Program-made: the position numbers and the translations under genes
Assembly: GCF_001894925.1 (NCBI RefSeq)
Contig: NZ_BCXD01000011.1
Location: 1 to 64,000 of the forward strand
Length of the DNA stretch: 64,000 bases
Direction of reading: 5' to 3'
Origin: Rhodococcus rhodnii NBRC 100604
Lineage (GTDB): Bacteria > Actinomycetota > Actinomycetes > Mycobacteriales > Mycobacteriaceae
Part shown: positions 1 to 10,728 of the stretch, piece by piece
Position numbering within the stretch: the first letter of the stretch is position 1
How the letters are laid out: the number at the start of each line of letters is the position of its first letter
Notes under the pieces: generated by a model
The model's input: the letters and a program-made list of their open reading frames with translations, nothing else
Databases searched by the model: none
What the model was told of the DNA's origin: nothing

Positions 1-230
1 CAGACCAGCCGTCACACCACACAAAAAATGTGGCGCGCCAAAAAATTGGCACTGACATTCATCGACACACTGTTGAGTTCTCAAAGAACACGCACACACC
101 AACCACACCGACCCGAAAGCCGACACAACCGGGATGACTAGTTCCACCCACAAACACCTGCAGGCGCGGACCACAACCCTACACGAGAGTCTGTCCTGAC
201 CGCCAGGCGCACCCCGTACAACCTCGTTCA
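1..230 (-). promoter_or_regulatory. rRNA operon leader (boxA region)
   Basis: Read on the minus strand this stretch contains GTTCTTTGAGAACTCAACAG (about 73-92), the boxA-like antitermination element found just ahead of 16S rRNA genes in actinobacteria. Downstream of it (towards base 1) are two short hairpins with T-rich loops, GCCAA..TTGGC near 38-51 and CACA..TGTG near 19-31. The 16S gene itself must lie left of base 1. The element follows murA in the same orientation, the order known from mycobacteria and rhodococci. A -10-like TAGGGT lies at 176-181 on the minus strand, but I see no convincing -35, so the exact promoter is uncertain. Confidence 0.75.
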
Positions 231-350
231 CTCACCACACTCGAAAGCCGGGAGTCGGTGTCCGTGTCGCTCTGACTCGAAGAAAACTACGCCACCGCAC
301 CTTCATCCACCAAATCGCCTGGTCAGCGGGGCGCAGGCGACGATCGGCCG
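231..350. other. murA to rrn intergenic spacer
   Basis: No gene is supported here. The stretch separates the murA stop codon from the rRNA leader and probably contains upstream parts of the rRNA promoter region. No clear hairpin terminator with a T-tract was found after murA, so read-through from murA into the rRNA operon is possible. Confidence 0.4.
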
Positions 351-1625
351 TCAGTGGCGGTCGGGATCGGGCACCCCGACGCGCTCGATCACGCCGCCCA
401 GAGCCGCGAGCTTCTCGACGAACTCGGGGTACCCCCGGTCGATGTGGAAGACGTCGTGCACCTCGGTCACTCCCTCGGCGCAGAGCCCCGCCAGCACGAG
501 GCCGGCGCCGGCGCGAATGTCGGACGACCAGACCGGCGCACTCGACAGCTGCGGAATCCCGCGGACTACGGCGTGGTGGCCGTCCGTGCGGGCATCGGCA
601 CCCAGTCGGATCATCTCCTCGACGAACCGGAACCGAGCCTCGAACACGTTCTCGGTGATCATCGACGTCCCGTCGGCGACCGCGGCCAGGCCGATGGCCA
701 TGGGCTGGAGGTCGGTGGGAAAGCCCGGGAACGGGAGCGTCGCGAAGTTGACGGCCTTCGGCCGCTCGGGCTGACGCACACGGAAGCCGTCGGCGTAGTC
801 GGTGACCTCGGCCCCCGCCGAGCGAAGTTTGTCGAGCACGAGCCCGAGGTGCTTCGGGTTCACCCCGGTCACCCGCACATCGCCGCGGGTCATCGACGCC
901 GCGATCCCCCACGTTGCCGCGACGATGCGGTCGCCGATCACGCGGTGCGTCGTCGGGTGCAACCGATCGACGCCGTCGATGGTCAACGTCGACGATCCCG
1001 CGCCCGAGACGCGTGCACCCATCTGCACGAGCATCGTGCACAGGTCGACGATCTCGGGTTCGCGCGCGGCGTTGTCGATGACCGTCTGGCCCTTGGCGAG
1101 GACTGCAGCCATGAGGATGTTCTCGGTGGCACCGACCGACGGGAAAGCGAGGCGAATCGCCGCGCCCTCGAGATCCTCGGCCTGCGCGACCACACACCCG
1201 TGTTCGATCGTGCTGTTGGCGCCCAGCAGTCGCAGCCCCGACTGGTGCATGTCGAGCGGCCGCGACCCGATCGCGTCGCCACCCGGCAACGCGACCACGG
1301 CCTGCCGGCACCGAGCCACGAGCGGGCCCAGCACACACACCGACGCACGGAACTGCCGGACCGCCGCGAAGTCGGCGTGATACTTCGGCTCCGCGGGAGT
1401 CGTGATGTATGCGACCGAGCCGTCGAGCTCGACGTCGCAACCCAGCCCGCGCAGCACCTCCGCCATCAACGGCACGTCGAGGATGTCCGGGCAGTTCTCG
1501 ACGACGGTCGTGCCCTCGGTCAGCAACGCGGCAGCCATGAGTTTGAGCACGCTGTTCTTCGCGCCACCGACCGCCACGTCACCTTCGAGGCGGTTGCCGC
1601 CGGTCACCAAGAAACGTTCGCTCAC
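351..1625 (-). CDS. murA: UDP-N-acetylglucosamine 1-carboxyvinyltransferase MurA
   Basis: MurA transfers enolpyruvate from PEP to UDP-GlcNAc, the first committed cytoplasmic step of peptidoglycan synthesis. The 424-residue length is normal. The GTG start at 1623-1625 was chosen because [16 protein letters not shown] aligns with the usual N-terminus; the open frame extends further upstream but lacks family similarity. K23 and N24 of the substrate-binding GGAKN motif are present. The catalytic loop reads [11 protein letters not shown] with Asp at residue 117, where most bacteria have the Cys that fosfomycin alkylates. Mycobacterium tuberculosis MurA also carries Asp117 and is intrinsically fosfomycin-resistant, so the same is inferred here. 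The gene is divergent from the pduO-type gene and lies upstream of the rRNA operon leader. Confidence 0.96.
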   Translation of the reverse strand: MSERFLVTGGNRLEGDVAVGGAKNSVLKLMAAALLTEGTTVVENCPDILDVPLMAEVLRGLGCDVELDGSVAYITTPAEPKYHADFAAVRQFRASVCVLGPLVARCRQAVVALPGGDAIGSRPLDMHQSGLRLLGANSTIEHGCVVAQAEDLEGAAIRLAFPSVGATENILMAAVLAKGQTVIDNAAREPEIVDLCTMLVQMGARVSGAGSSTLTIDGVDRLHPTTHRVIGDRIVAATWGIAASMTRGDVRVTGVNPKHLGLVLDKLRSAGAEVTDYADGFRVRQPERPKAVNFATLPFPGFPTDLQPMAIGLAAVADGTSMITENVFEARFRFVEEMIRLGADARTDGHHAVVRGIPQLSSAPVWSSDIRAGAGLVLAGLCAEGVTEVHDVFHIDRGYPEFVEKLAALGGVIERVGVPDPDRH

Positions 1626-1633
1626 AGTCCTAC

Positions 1634-1673
1634 AGCCTAAGCGCAAGGGCCTTCGTACGCCGCAGGGTACGGT
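1634..1673. promoter_or_regulatory. Bidirectional -10 elements between murA and pduO
   Basis: The 54-bp divergent spacer holds a minus-strand TAGGCT (1634-1639) eight bases before the murA GTG and a plus-strand TACGGT (1668-1673) six bases before the pduO ATG. Both fit the actinobacterial TANNNT -10 pattern. The spacing would put transcription starts on or next to the start codons, implying leaderless mRNAs. No good -35 hexamers were found. Confidence 0.4.
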
Positions 1674-1679
1674 GACGCA

Positions 1680-2252
1680 ATGGCGGTGCATCTCACCAAG
1701 ATCTACACCCGGACCGGTGACGACGGCACGACGGGCCTGAGCGATTTCTCCCGTGTCGCCAAGACGGATCCTCGTCTCGTCGCCTACGCCGACTGCGACG
1801 AGACGAACGCCGCGATCGGTGTCGCGCTCGCCGACTCCGAGGTTCCGGACCGAGTCGCCCACGTCCTGCACTGGATCCAGAACGATCTGTTCGACGCCGG
1901 AGCCGATCTCGCGACGCCGCACGTGGCGAACCCCGAGCATCCGCCGCTCCGCATCACCGACGCCTACGTGACGCGGCTCGAGGAATGGTGCGACGAGTTC
2001 AACGCCGCGCTGGCGCCGCTGAACTCGTTCGTGCTTCCCGGCGGCACGTTGCTGTCGGCCCATCTGCACGTCGCGCGCACCGTCGCCCGGCGTGCGGAAC
2101 GCTCGGCCTGGGCTGCGGTCGATCACGCACCCGAGACGACGAGCCTCCTGCCGGCGAAGTACCTCAACCGGCTGTCCGACCTGCTCTTCGTGCTGTGCCG
2201 CGTCGCGAATCCGGACGGCGACGTCCTGTGGCGCCCGGGCGCCGGAGCCTGA
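1680..2252 (+). CDS. PduO-type ATP:cob(I)alamin adenosyltransferase
   Basis: This 190-residue protein converts cob(I)alamin and ATP to adenosylcobalamin, the cofactor of methylmalonyl-CoA mutase and similar enzymes. The family's N-terminal ATP-binding signature [10 protein letters not shown] is at residues 10-19, and the Arg-rich helix [13 protein letters not shown] near 132-144 carries conserved catalytic and ATP-contacting residues. Length and all-helical composition fit MMAB/PduO proteins. The ATG lies six bases after a -10-like TACGGT, so the transcript may be leaderless. It converges on the DUF2550 gene with a 10-bp gap; a 14-bp GC palindrome at 2230-2243 within its last codons could help terminate both transcripts. 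Confidence 0.93.
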   Translation: MAVHLTKIYTRTGDDGTTGLSDFSRVAKTDPRLVAYADCDETNAAIGVALADSEVPDRVAHVLHWIQNDLFDAGADLATPHVANPEHPPLRITDAYVTRLEEWCDEFNAALAPLNSFVLPGGTLLSAHLHVARTVARRAERSAWAAVDHAPETTSLLPAKYLNRLSDLLFVLCRVANPDGDVLWRPGAGA

Positions 2253-2262
2253 ACTCCCGGAT

Positions 2263-2712
2263 TCACTGGATACGACGGCGCTGACTGCGACCGTCCGGCC
2301 GGGACTCGACCCACGACAGGAATGCCGTCAGCGCACCGACGTCGAACGCGATCTCGTAGCTGCGCTCGCCGTCGATGTCGGCCGAATCGGTGAGTTCGAC
2401 GATCACTGTGTCCTCGGTCATGATGTCGAACTCGTTGCCCGTGGCGCTTCGCCGTCCGGTGACCTCGATGCCGCCCCGCGTGAGCCGGGCATCCGGACCG
2501 GGACGCAGGCTGGAGAGTTTGAAGAACACCAGCGTGCTCTCCCCGTAGCGGACGATCCCGTGCCGCCACCCCGACCCGGGGCCCGCGGGGAGGGTGCGCA
2601 TGATCGCCGCGGTCCCCCCACGGTGAAGCACGCGCAACCGATACAGAAAAGCCGCGACGAGAGACACGAGCAGCACGGCCAGAACGATCGTGAGAATCGT
2701 TCCGGCCGTCAC
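2263..2712 (-). CDS. DUF2550 family membrane protein
   Basis: A 149-residue protein with one N-terminal membrane helix (about residues 4-24, [19 protein letters not shown]) followed by a roughly 120-residue soluble beta-rich domain. It matches the DUF2550 family, which in Mycobacteriales commonly sits directly after atpC. No biochemical role is established. It starts 38 bases downstream of the atpC stop in the same direction, so it is probably the last gene of the ATP synthase transcript, though the link to ATP synthase is only positional. Confidence 0.85.
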   Translation of the reverse strand: MTAGTILTIVLAVLLVSLVAAFLYRLRVLHRGGTAAIMRTLPAGPGSGWRHGIVRYGESTLVFFKLSSLRPGPDARLTRGGIEVTGRRSATGNEFDIMTEDTVIVELTDSADIDGERSYEIAFDVGALTAFLSWVESRPDGRSQRRRIQ

Positions 2713-2750
2713 TGCTGAGCTCCCGTCGCGGCTTGTCCGGCGTGGATCCG

Positions 2751-3119
2751 CTAGGCCCGCTCAGCGGCGCGAAGACGTCCGCGAGCAACTGCCACGGCAT
2801 GCTCGTCGTCGCCCGCATCGGCCAGCGCGGCCTTGGCGGCCTCGACGTCGATGTCACTCGCGAGATCGGCGGACTCCGCGAGCACCGTCACGGTCTCCGC
2901 CGTCACCGACAGGAAACCGCCGTGGATCGCGGCGACGATCCGATCGCCCTCCACCGGGTGGATGACGACGACGCCCGACTCGACGAGCTGACCGAGGACC
3001 GGTTCGTGACCGGGCATGATGCCGATCTCGCCCTCGGTGGTCTGCGCGACGACAAGGCTCGCCTTGCCGGACCAGACGCGCTCCTCGACGGCGACGACGT
3101 CAACGGTCATGTCTGCCAT
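2751..3119 (-). CDS. atpC: F1Fo ATP synthase subunit epsilon
   Basis: The epsilon subunit of the F1 central stalk links gamma rotation to the c-ring and modulates ATP hydrolysis. The 122-residue protein shows the N-terminal beta-sandwich with [16 protein letters not shown] (about 29-44) and GGFLSV, followed by a helical C-terminus rich in Ala and Arg (about 90-122). Two in-frame ATGs (residues 1 and 4) are possible starts. It lies six bases after atpD, as the last F1 gene. Confidence 0.95.
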   Translation of the reverse strand: MADMTVDVVAVEERVWSGKASLVVAQTTEGEIGIMPGHEPVLGQLVESGVVVIHPVEGDRIVAAIHGGFLSVTAETVTVLAESADLASDIDVEAAKAALADAGDDEHAVAVARGRLRAAERA

Positions 3120-3125
3120 GTCGGA

Positions 3126-4577
<1,452 letters not shown>

Positions 4578-5549
4578 CTAGTCACTTCCTGCCAGCGCGT
4601 CCGCGCCGCCGACGATCTCGCTGATTTCCTGGGTGATCTGTGCCTGACGAGCCTGGTTCGCCTGACGCGTCAGGGTGTTGACCAGATCGTTGGCGTTGTC
4701 CGTCGCGGCCTTCATCGCGGTACGGCGAGCCGCGTGCTCCGAAGCCGCGGCTTCGAGAAGTGCCGCGTAGATGCGGGTGTTCACGTACTTCGGCAGCAGG
4801 GCCGAGAGCAGCTCTTCCGCATCGGGCTCGAAGCTGAAGTCCGGCGTGGGCTCGTCGTCCTTGGGAACCACGCTGTCCGAGAGCATGTCCTCGCCGAGCT
4901 CGATCTCCTCGGTCGTGACGGTGACCTCGAGCGGCGCGACACGACGCACCTCGGGACGCTGGGTCAGCATCGACACGAAACGCGTGTACACGATGTGCAG
5001 TTCGTCGACGCCTTCGACGGTACCTTCACCGTCCGGTGCCTCGACCTGCTCGCCCGACCCTGCCATGAACAGGTCGACGAGGTGACGTGCCGCTTTGTTC
5101 GCATCGGCGTACCGCGGCTTCTCCGAGAAGCCGGTCCACGCTCCCGCGACGTCGCGGTCGCGGAACGTGTAGTAGCCGAGGCCCTTCTTGCCGAGCACGT
5201 ACGGAACCGGATCCTTGCCCTCGCTGCGCAGCAGCTGGTACAGCTCTTCGGCTTCCTTGAGCACGTTGGCGTTGTAGGCGCCGCACTGGCCACCATCGCT
5301 GGTGACGACGAGTACCGCGGCACGCTTGGGTTCCGCGCGCTCGGTGAGCAGCGGATGGTCGAGTGCGGTCGACGCGCTCGCCAGCTCGCTGAGCACCTTG
5401 GTGATCTCGTCCGAGTACGGCTTCGACGCCGAGACCCGGCTCTGCGCCTCGGTGATCCGCGAGGTCGCGATCAGTTCCCGAGCCTTGGTGATCTTCTTGG
5501 TCGAGTTGACCGACTTGATGCGCGAACGCAGTTCGCGAATGCTGGCCAT
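4578..5549 (-). CDS. atpG: F1Fo ATP synthase subunit gamma
   Basis: The gamma subunit is the rotating central shaft of F1. The 323-residue protein begins with the conserved coiled-coil segment [21 protein letters not shown] and ends with the matching C-terminal helix containing [20 protein letters not shown]. It is about 30-40 residues longer than the E. coli subunit, with an acidic insertion near 205-240 ([15 protein letters not shown]) typical of the actinobacterial branch. It lies between atpA (48-bp gap) and atpD. Confidence 0.97.
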   Translation of the reverse strand: MASIRELRSRIKSVNSTKKITKARELIATSRITEAQSRVSASKPYSDEITKVLSELASASTALDHPLLTERAEPKRAAVLVVTSDGGQCGAYNANVLKEAEELYQLLRSEGKDPVPYVLGKKGLGYYTFRDRDVAGAWTGFSEKPRYADANKAARHLVDLFMAGSGEQVEAPDGEGTVEGVDELHIVYTRFVSMLTQRPEVRRVAPLEVTVTTEEIELGEDMLSDSVVPKDDEPTPDFSFEPDAEELLSALLPKYVNTRIYAALLEAAASEHAARRTAMKAATDNANDLVNTLTRQANQARQAQITQEISEIVGGADALAGSD

Positions 5550-5597
5550 CGATCGATCACTCTCCCTTCGTCTGTCGCAGTGTCAGGACCGCGCGGC

Positions 5598-7241
5598 TCA
5601 CTTGTGGACGGACTTCCGCTTGACGGAGACCTGCTCCTGGTTGACCTCGTCGGCCGCGAGGGTGTCCGCCTCGGCCTCGTTGACGACGCGGTTGCCGTCG
5701 GACGTGAGGAAGCCCTGCTTGAACTTCTCCGTCGCGTCGAGGAGCGCCTTCTGGTTGTCGTCGTCGAGGACCTTGCCACCCGAGATCGAGTCGAAGACGC
5801 CGGTCGCGTTGCGGTGCAGGTCGTCGAGCAGCTCCGACTCGAAGCGGCGGACGTCACCGACGGGGACGCTGTCGTAGACACCTTCGCCGGCGAGCCAGAT
5901 CGACACGATCTGATCCTCGACGGGAACCGGCGAGAACTGGTCCTGCTTGAGCAGTTCGGTCAGGCGAGCACCGCGGTCGAGCTGAGCCTTCGACGCGGCG
6001 TCGAGGTCCGACGCGAACGCCGAGAACGATTCGAGCTCACGGAACTGCGCGAGTTCGAGACGCAGCGAGCCGGAGACCTTCTTCATGCCCTTGGTCTGTG
6101 CGGCACCACCGACACGGGACACCGAGATACCCACGTTGATGGCGGGACGCACGCCCTGGTTGAAGAGGTCGGACTCGAGGAAGACCTGGCCGTCGGTGAT
6201 CGAGATGACGTTGGTCGGGATGTACGCCGAGACGTCGTTGGCCTTGGTCTCGATGATCGGCAGACCCGTCATCGAACCGCCGCCGAGGTCGTCGGAGAGC
6301 TTCGCGCAACGCTCGAGCAGACGCGAGTGCAGGTAGAAGACGTCACCGGGGTATGCCTCACGTCCCGGCGGGCGACGCAGCAGCAGCGAGATGGCGCGGT
6401 AGGCCTCGGCCTGCTTGGTCAGGTCGTCGAACACGATGAGGACGTGCTTGCCCTCGTACATCCAGTGCTGGCCGAGTGCCGAGCCGGTGTACGGCGCGAG
6501 CCACTTGAAGCCGGCGGAGTCGGACGCGGGGGCCGCGACGATGGTCGTGTAGTCCATCGCGCCGGCCTCTTCGAGCGACTGCTTGACGCCCGCGATGGTC
6601 GAGCCCTTCTGGCCGACGGCGACGTAGATGCAGCGAACCTGCTTCGTGGGGTCGCCCGACTCCCAGTTGGCCTTCTGATTGAGGATCGTGTCGATGCAGA
6701 CCGCGGTCTTGCCGGTCTTGCGGTCACCGATGACGAGCTGGCGCTGGCCACGGCCGATCGGGGTCATCGCGTCGATGGCCTTGATGCCGGTCTGCATCGG
6801 CTCCTCGACGGGCTGACGCTCGAGAACCGACGCCGCCTGGAGCTCGAGCGCACGGTTCTCGCTCGACTCGATGCCGCCGAGGCCGTCGATCGGCTGACCG
6901 AGCGGGTTGACGACGCGGCCGAGGTAGCCGTCGCCGACCGGCACCGACAGAACGTCGCCCGTCCGCTTGACCTCCTGGCCCTCGGCGATCGCCTCGTACT
7001 CGCCGAGGACGACGGCACCGATCTCGGTCGCATCGAGGTTCAGCGCGACGCCGAGGACGCCGCCCGGGAACTCGAGGAGTTCGTTGGCCATCGCCGAAGG
7101 CAGGCCACTGACATGCGCGATGCCGTCACTCGTGTCGGTCACCACGCCGACCTCCTCGCGGGAGGCCTCCGGTGAGTAGTTCGCGGTGTAATTGTCGATC
7201 GCGCTACGGATCTCGTCGGAGGAGATCGTCAGCTCCGCCAT
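5598..7241 (-). CDS. atpA: F1Fo ATP synthase subunit alpha
   Basis: The non-catalytic nucleotide-binding alpha subunit of F1. The 547-residue protein has the Walker A sequence GDRKTGKT at 172-179, the alpha signature [14 protein letters not shown] and the conserved [11 protein letters not shown]. It extends past the usual C-terminus by a charged tail ([25 protein letters not shown] region), a feature shared with mycobacterial alpha subunits, where the C-terminal extension is reported to suppress ATP hydrolysis. That function is inferred here from similarity. It follows atpH with a 75-bp gap. Confidence 0.98.
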   Translation of the reverse strand: MAELTISSDEIRSAIDNYTANYSPEASREEVGVVTDTSDGIAHVSGLPSAMANELLEFPGGVLGVALNLDATEIGAVVLGEYEAIAEGQEVKRTGDVLSVPVGDGYLGRVVNPLGQPIDGLGGIESSENRALELQAASVLERQPVEEPMQTGIKAIDAMTPIGRGQRQLVIGDRKTGKTAVCIDTILNQKANWESGDPTKQVRCIYVAVGQKGSTIAGVKQSLEEAGAMDYTTIVAAPASDSAGFKWLAPYTGSALGQHWMYEGKHVLIVFDDLTKQAEAYRAISLLLRRPPGREAYPGDVFYLHSRLLERCAKLSDDLGGGSMTGLPIIETKANDVSAYIPTNVISITDGQVFLESDLFNQGVRPAINVGISVSRVGGAAQTKGMKKVSGSLRLELAQFRELESFSAFASDLDAASKAQLDRGARLTELLKQDQFSPVPVEDQIVSIWLAGEGVYDSVPVGDVRRFESELLDDLHRNATGVFDSISGGKVLDDDNQKALLDATEKFKQGFLTSDGNRVVNEAEADTLAADEVNQEQVSVKRKSVHK

Positions 7242-7316
7242 GTTCTTCCTGCTCTCGGTATCTGGTCTTCGAAAAGATCGGGGAATTGGTCTGTGCCGTC
7301 GGCGAACGTGGCCCGG

Positions 7317-8144
7317 CTACGCGAGTCCGCGCCGCAGCGCAGCGAGTCGCCCTGCCGCACTGCCGTCGACGACCTCGTCGCCCACGCGGACGACGAGACC
7401 TCCGAGGAGTTCGGGGTCGACCTCGTTGTGCACCGTCACGGGCTTGCCGTACATGCGGGTGAGCGTCGTCGCCAGCCGATCCGCCTGCTGCGTGCTCAGT
7501 GCGCTGACGCTGGTCACCTTGGCGACCAGGTTCTCGCGCTGAGCTGCAGCGAGGTTCGACAGTGCGTCGAACGCGTCCGCGGGAGCCGTCCCGCGGAGCC
7601 GGCCGACGGCCTGCACCGCGAGTGCCTCGCCGACCGCGGTCGCCTTGCCGTACAGAAGGCTCGTGAGGAGTTCCTTCTTGCGGCGCGGCGTCGTCGCACG
7701 GTCCGACAGGGTCTGCTCGAGTTCCGGATTCCCTGCGACGATGCGGCCGAGTCGGAACAGCTCGTCCTCGACGGTGTCGAGCTGGTTCTGATCGGCTGCG
7801 GCCTTCAGCAACGATTCCCGGCCGAGGAGCACGAGCGAGTCGAGCAGGTCTCGGGGCGCGGACCAGTCCTGAGCCACCGCCGTCGTGAGGACGGCGAGCG
7901 CCTCGGCGCTGATCTTGCCGCCGAAGATCTGCTCGGCCAGTCCCGAACGGGCCGCCGCGGGCGCCGATGCGTCGGACACCGCCGCGGCGAGGCCGCGGGA
8001 GTCGTCCAGCGTGTCGACAACCGAGAACAGGTCCGTTCCGGTCTGAGCCGCGGTCGCGGTCGCTGCCCCCGGGGAGACGGCGTCCACGGCCGAGGACAAC
8101 GCAGCACGGGTCTGCGTCAAGGCCTCACGGCTCGCTGCGTACAT
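7317..8144 (-). CDS. atpH: F1Fo ATP synthase subunit delta
   Basis: The delta subunit joins the peripheral stalk to F1. The 275-residue protein carries the delta C-terminal region ([15 protein letters not shown] through [20 protein letters not shown]). It is about 100 residues longer than the E. coli subunit but is a separate protein, whereas mycobacteria fuse delta to a second b subunit. I chose the ATG at 8142-8144, giving [16 protein letters not shown] and a GAGG just upstream. A GTG nine bases earlier overlaps the atpF stop codon and is the alternative start. It is co-transcribed with atpF and atpA. Confidence 0.93.
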   Translation of the reverse strand: MYAASREALTQTRAALSSAVDAVSPGAATATAAQTGTDLFSVVDTLDDSRGLAAAVSDASAPAAARSGLAEQIFGGKISAEALAVLTTAVAQDWSAPRDLLDSLVLLGRESLLKAAADQNQLDTVEDELFRLGRIVAGNPELEQTLSDRATTPRRKKELLTSLLYGKATAVGEALAVQAVGRLRGTAPADAFDALSNLAAAQRENLVAKVTSVSALSTQQADRLATTLTRMYGKPVTVHNEVDPELLGGLVVRVGDEVVDGSAAGRLAALRRGLA

Positions 8145-8149
8145 GGGCC

Positions 8150-8707
8150 TCACTTCCCTGCTGCGGTCTTGTCGACGGAGTCGAGTTCGTCGAGGAAGCG
8201 GTCGATCGATCCGGCGCGCTTGACGTCGTCCGACAGCGACTCGCCGATGACCTTCTCCGCGAGGTCGACGGCCGTACGGCCGAGGTCTCCGCGCAGTTCG
8301 GTGACGATCTGCTGACGCTGCGCCGCGAGCTGGGTGTGACCCGCAGCCACGATGCGCTCGCTCTCCTCCTGGGCCTGTGCCTTCATCTCCGTGATGATCT
8401 GCTGGCCCTGCAGTCGCGCGTCCTCACGGATCTGCGCTGCTTCGGTGCGAGCCTCGGCGAGCTGCGCTCGGTACTGCTCGAGCGTCTCCTTCGCCTCGAC
8501 CTGCGCCTCTTCGGCGCGCTGGAGACCGCCCTCGATCTTGTCCGTGCGCTCGTCGAGCACCTTCTGTGCCATCGGAAGCACGAACTTCCAGAAGACGAAC
8601 GCGACGACAGCCAGGGCGACGATCGACCAGACGATGTCGTACACCGCGGGGAGGAGCGGGTTCTGCTCACCTTCCGCCGCGAGTACTGCGATGGTTGCTG
8701 CTGCCAT
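8150..8707 (-). CDS. atpF: F1Fo ATP synthase subunit b
   Basis: Subunit b forms the peripheral stator stalk. The 185-residue protein has a single N-terminal membrane helix (about 26-46, [20 protein letters not shown]) followed by a long charged coiled coil rich in Glu, Gln, Arg and Ala (about 50-160), then a short C-terminal segment that contacts delta. It lies nine bases after atpE and abuts or overlaps atpH. Confidence 0.96.
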   Translation of the reverse strand: MAAATIAVLAAEGEQNPLLPAVYDIVWSIVALAVVAFVFWKFVLPMAQKVLDERTDKIEGGLQRAEEAQVEAKETLEQYRAQLAEARTEAAQIREDARLQGQQIITEMKAQAQEESERIVAAGHTQLAAQRQQIVTELRGDLGRTAVDLAEKVIGESLSDDVKRAGSIDRFLDELDSVDKTAAGK

Positions 8708-8716
8708 GTCGGTGTC

Positions 8717-8986
<270 letters not shown>

Positions 8987-9056
8987 TCACCGGGATCGGT
9001 GGGGGCTCAGTTCTCGGTGTGGCCGCGTTCCCTCGGGGACGGCCGGTCGAAAAGTT

Positions 9057-9839
9057 CTAGTGCGAGTCCGCGTGCAGCGAGGTGTCGATGTACACCGACG
9101 TCAGCAGCGCGAAGACGTAGGCCTGCAGGAAGATGACCAGCAGCTCGAAGAAGGTGAAGCCGATCGCGGCCGCCACCGACGCGACACCGAAGATCGCGGT
9201 GAAGTTGCCGGCCTCGAAGAAGAAGTACCAGGCCGAGCTGAAGAACAGCACGAGCAGGATGTGGCCCGCGAGCATGTTGGCCATGAGACGAACCATGAGC
9301 GTGAACGGCCGCAGGATGAAGGTCGAGATGAACTCGATCGGGATCAGCAGCACGTGCAGGGCGGGTGGCACGTTCGGAACGACGACCGAGCTCTTGAAGT
9401 ACGTGAGGAAGCCGTACTTCTTGATACCGACGTAGACGAACGTCCCCCACGCGAACAGCGCGAGCACCATCGGCATCGCGATTCGGCCGTTCGACGAGAT
9501 GTTGAGGAACGGTGTGACGCCCGAGATGTTCGTCGCGAGAACGATGAAGAAGATCGTCGCGATGACGGGGAGGAACCTACGGCCCTGTTCCTTGCCGAGG
9601 ATCTCCTCGGCGATGTGGATCCGCACGAAGTCGATCGCGAACTCGGCGACGTTCTGCACGCCACGCGGAACGAGCTTGGGGCTGCGCAGGGCGATCACGA
9701 AGAACAGCAGCAGGGCCGCGACCATGATCAGCCGGATCATGATCAGTCGATCGATCTCGAACGGTGTTCCACCGAAAAGGATGGCAGGCGGGTTGAAGTC
9801 GGCCAGTGTGGGCGGCGAAAAGCCCTCGCCCGCAGCCAA
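9057..9839 (-). CDS. atpB: F1Fo ATP synthase subunit a
   Basis: Subunit a forms the proton half-channels against the c-ring. The protein of about 260 residues has five to six membrane helices and the essential stator Arg in RPFTLMVRLMANMLAGH, followed by the C-terminal FLQAYVFALLTSVYI helix. The start is uncertain. The annotated start is a TTG at 9837-9839, which has no nearby Shine-Dalgarno site. A CTG at 9852-9854, giving the extra N-terminus LSVTL, is preceded at good distance by GGGAGAGA (9858-9865) and may be the true start. It lies upstream of atpE. Confidence 0.95.
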   Translation of the reverse strand: MAAGEGFSPPTLADFNPPAILFGGTPFEIDRLIMIRLIMVAALLLFFVIALRSPKLVPRGVQNVAEFAIDFVRIHIAEEILGKEQGRRFLPVIATIFFIVLATNISGVTPFLNISSNGRIAMPMVLALFAWGTFVYVGIKKYGFLTYFKSSVVVPNVPPALHVLLIPIEFISTFILRPFTLMVRLMANMLAGHILLVLFFSSAWYFFFEAGNFTAIFGVASVAAAIGFTFFELLVIFLQAYVFALLTSVYIDTSLHADSH

Positions 9840-9854
9840 GAGTGTGACGCTCAG

Positions 9855-10170
9855 CGGTCTCTCCCGTAGTCGGTCCGCAGTCGAAGTCGGCCTGCGGTTC
9901 GATCGGACAGTGGTGGTTCGATCGGACGATCTTCCGGCCGACGAGGTCCGTTCGCGGAATCGTCAGCTCTCCCGGGGGAATGCTGTCGGCGTCGGCTGCT
10001 CTCGTCGACCCGGCGGTACGCATGGCGCCCGCCGCACAAATCGCAGTGGACACGCGTATCCGCACGCGGAATGCGCCCTTTGTGCCTGCTTGGCCCGAAC
10101 CTTATCAAGACATCTACGACAGTGTGTAGGCGGGTCCCGGCCTGCGACGACGGTGGCCGGAGCACCCGCG
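9855..10170. other. atpI-atpB intergenic region with direct repeat
   Basis: No gene is supported in this 316-bp stretch. It carries a 13-bp direct repeat, GGTTCGATCGGAC at 9896-9908 and 9915-9927 (start-to-start 19 bp), and an A/T-richer patch near 10098-10130. That patch contains a minus-strand TAAGGT (10099-10104) that could be a -10 box for an internal promoter feeding atpB onward. The ribosome-binding site proposed for atpB is at its left edge. Confidence 0.4.
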
Positions 10171-10728
10171 CTACTCCTTCGTGTCGGACGAAGACGGCTC
10201 TCCCGCCACCCCCGCTCCGCCTCGAGTGTTCGGCTCCACGTACAGCATCTTACTCCCCAGTACGCCCCAGGTTTCCGAGCCCAGCACGAGAATCAACGCG
10301 CCTACCATCACGATCGCCAGCGAGGTCCGGCTGTAGAAGTCGAGCGGGCTCAGCAGACCGAGGGCGATGAGGGCGACGGCCATCTTCAGCAGCCAGCTGC
10401 CGAGCAGGACGGCAGCGGCCGTGAGGGGCGGAAGTTTCGCCGTCGCGAGCACGGTGACGGCGGTGATGAGGACGAACCCGCCGCCGATCCCGGCGCCGAG
10501 CAGCGCGCCCCAGACTCCCGGGAGTCCCGCGACGAGACCCGAGACCGCGACGCCGATCACGGCGAGGGCGACGAGACCGAGTGCACCGAAACGCACTGCG
10601 CGGCGCAGCGCCGCCGTCGATCCACCGCTCGGCATCATCATGGCGTCCGGATCGGACGAGGGCTCGGAGTTCGGCGCGGCCGCGGAATGCGGCGGTACGC
10701 CGGGGTTCGGGGAGGTCACGATACTCAA
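10171..10728 (-). CDS. ATP synthase subunit I-like membrane protein
   Basis: A 185-residue membrane protein with a Pro/Ser-rich cytosolic N-terminus (about 1-40), four predicted membrane helices (about 46-68, 74-95, 103-122 and 132-152) and a Gly/Ser/Glu-rich tail. Its place between wecA and atpB matches the small membrane protein found at this position in Mycobacteriales (Rv1303-type), treated as the counterpart of AtpI, which helps assemble the c-ring in other bacteria. Sequence similarity to classical AtpI is weak, so the role is inferred from position. The TTG start at 10726-10728 overlaps the wecA stop codon (TTGA). Confidence 0.8.
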   Translation of the reverse strand: MSIVTSPNPGVPPHSAAAPNSEPSSDPDAMMMPSGGSTAALRRAVRFGALGLVALAVIGVAVSGLVAGLPGVWGALLGAGIGGGFVLITAVTVLATAKLPPLTAAAVLLGSWLLKMAVALIALGLLSPLDFYSRTSLAIVMVGALILVLGSETWGVLGSKMLYVEPNTRGGAGVAGEPSSSDTKE

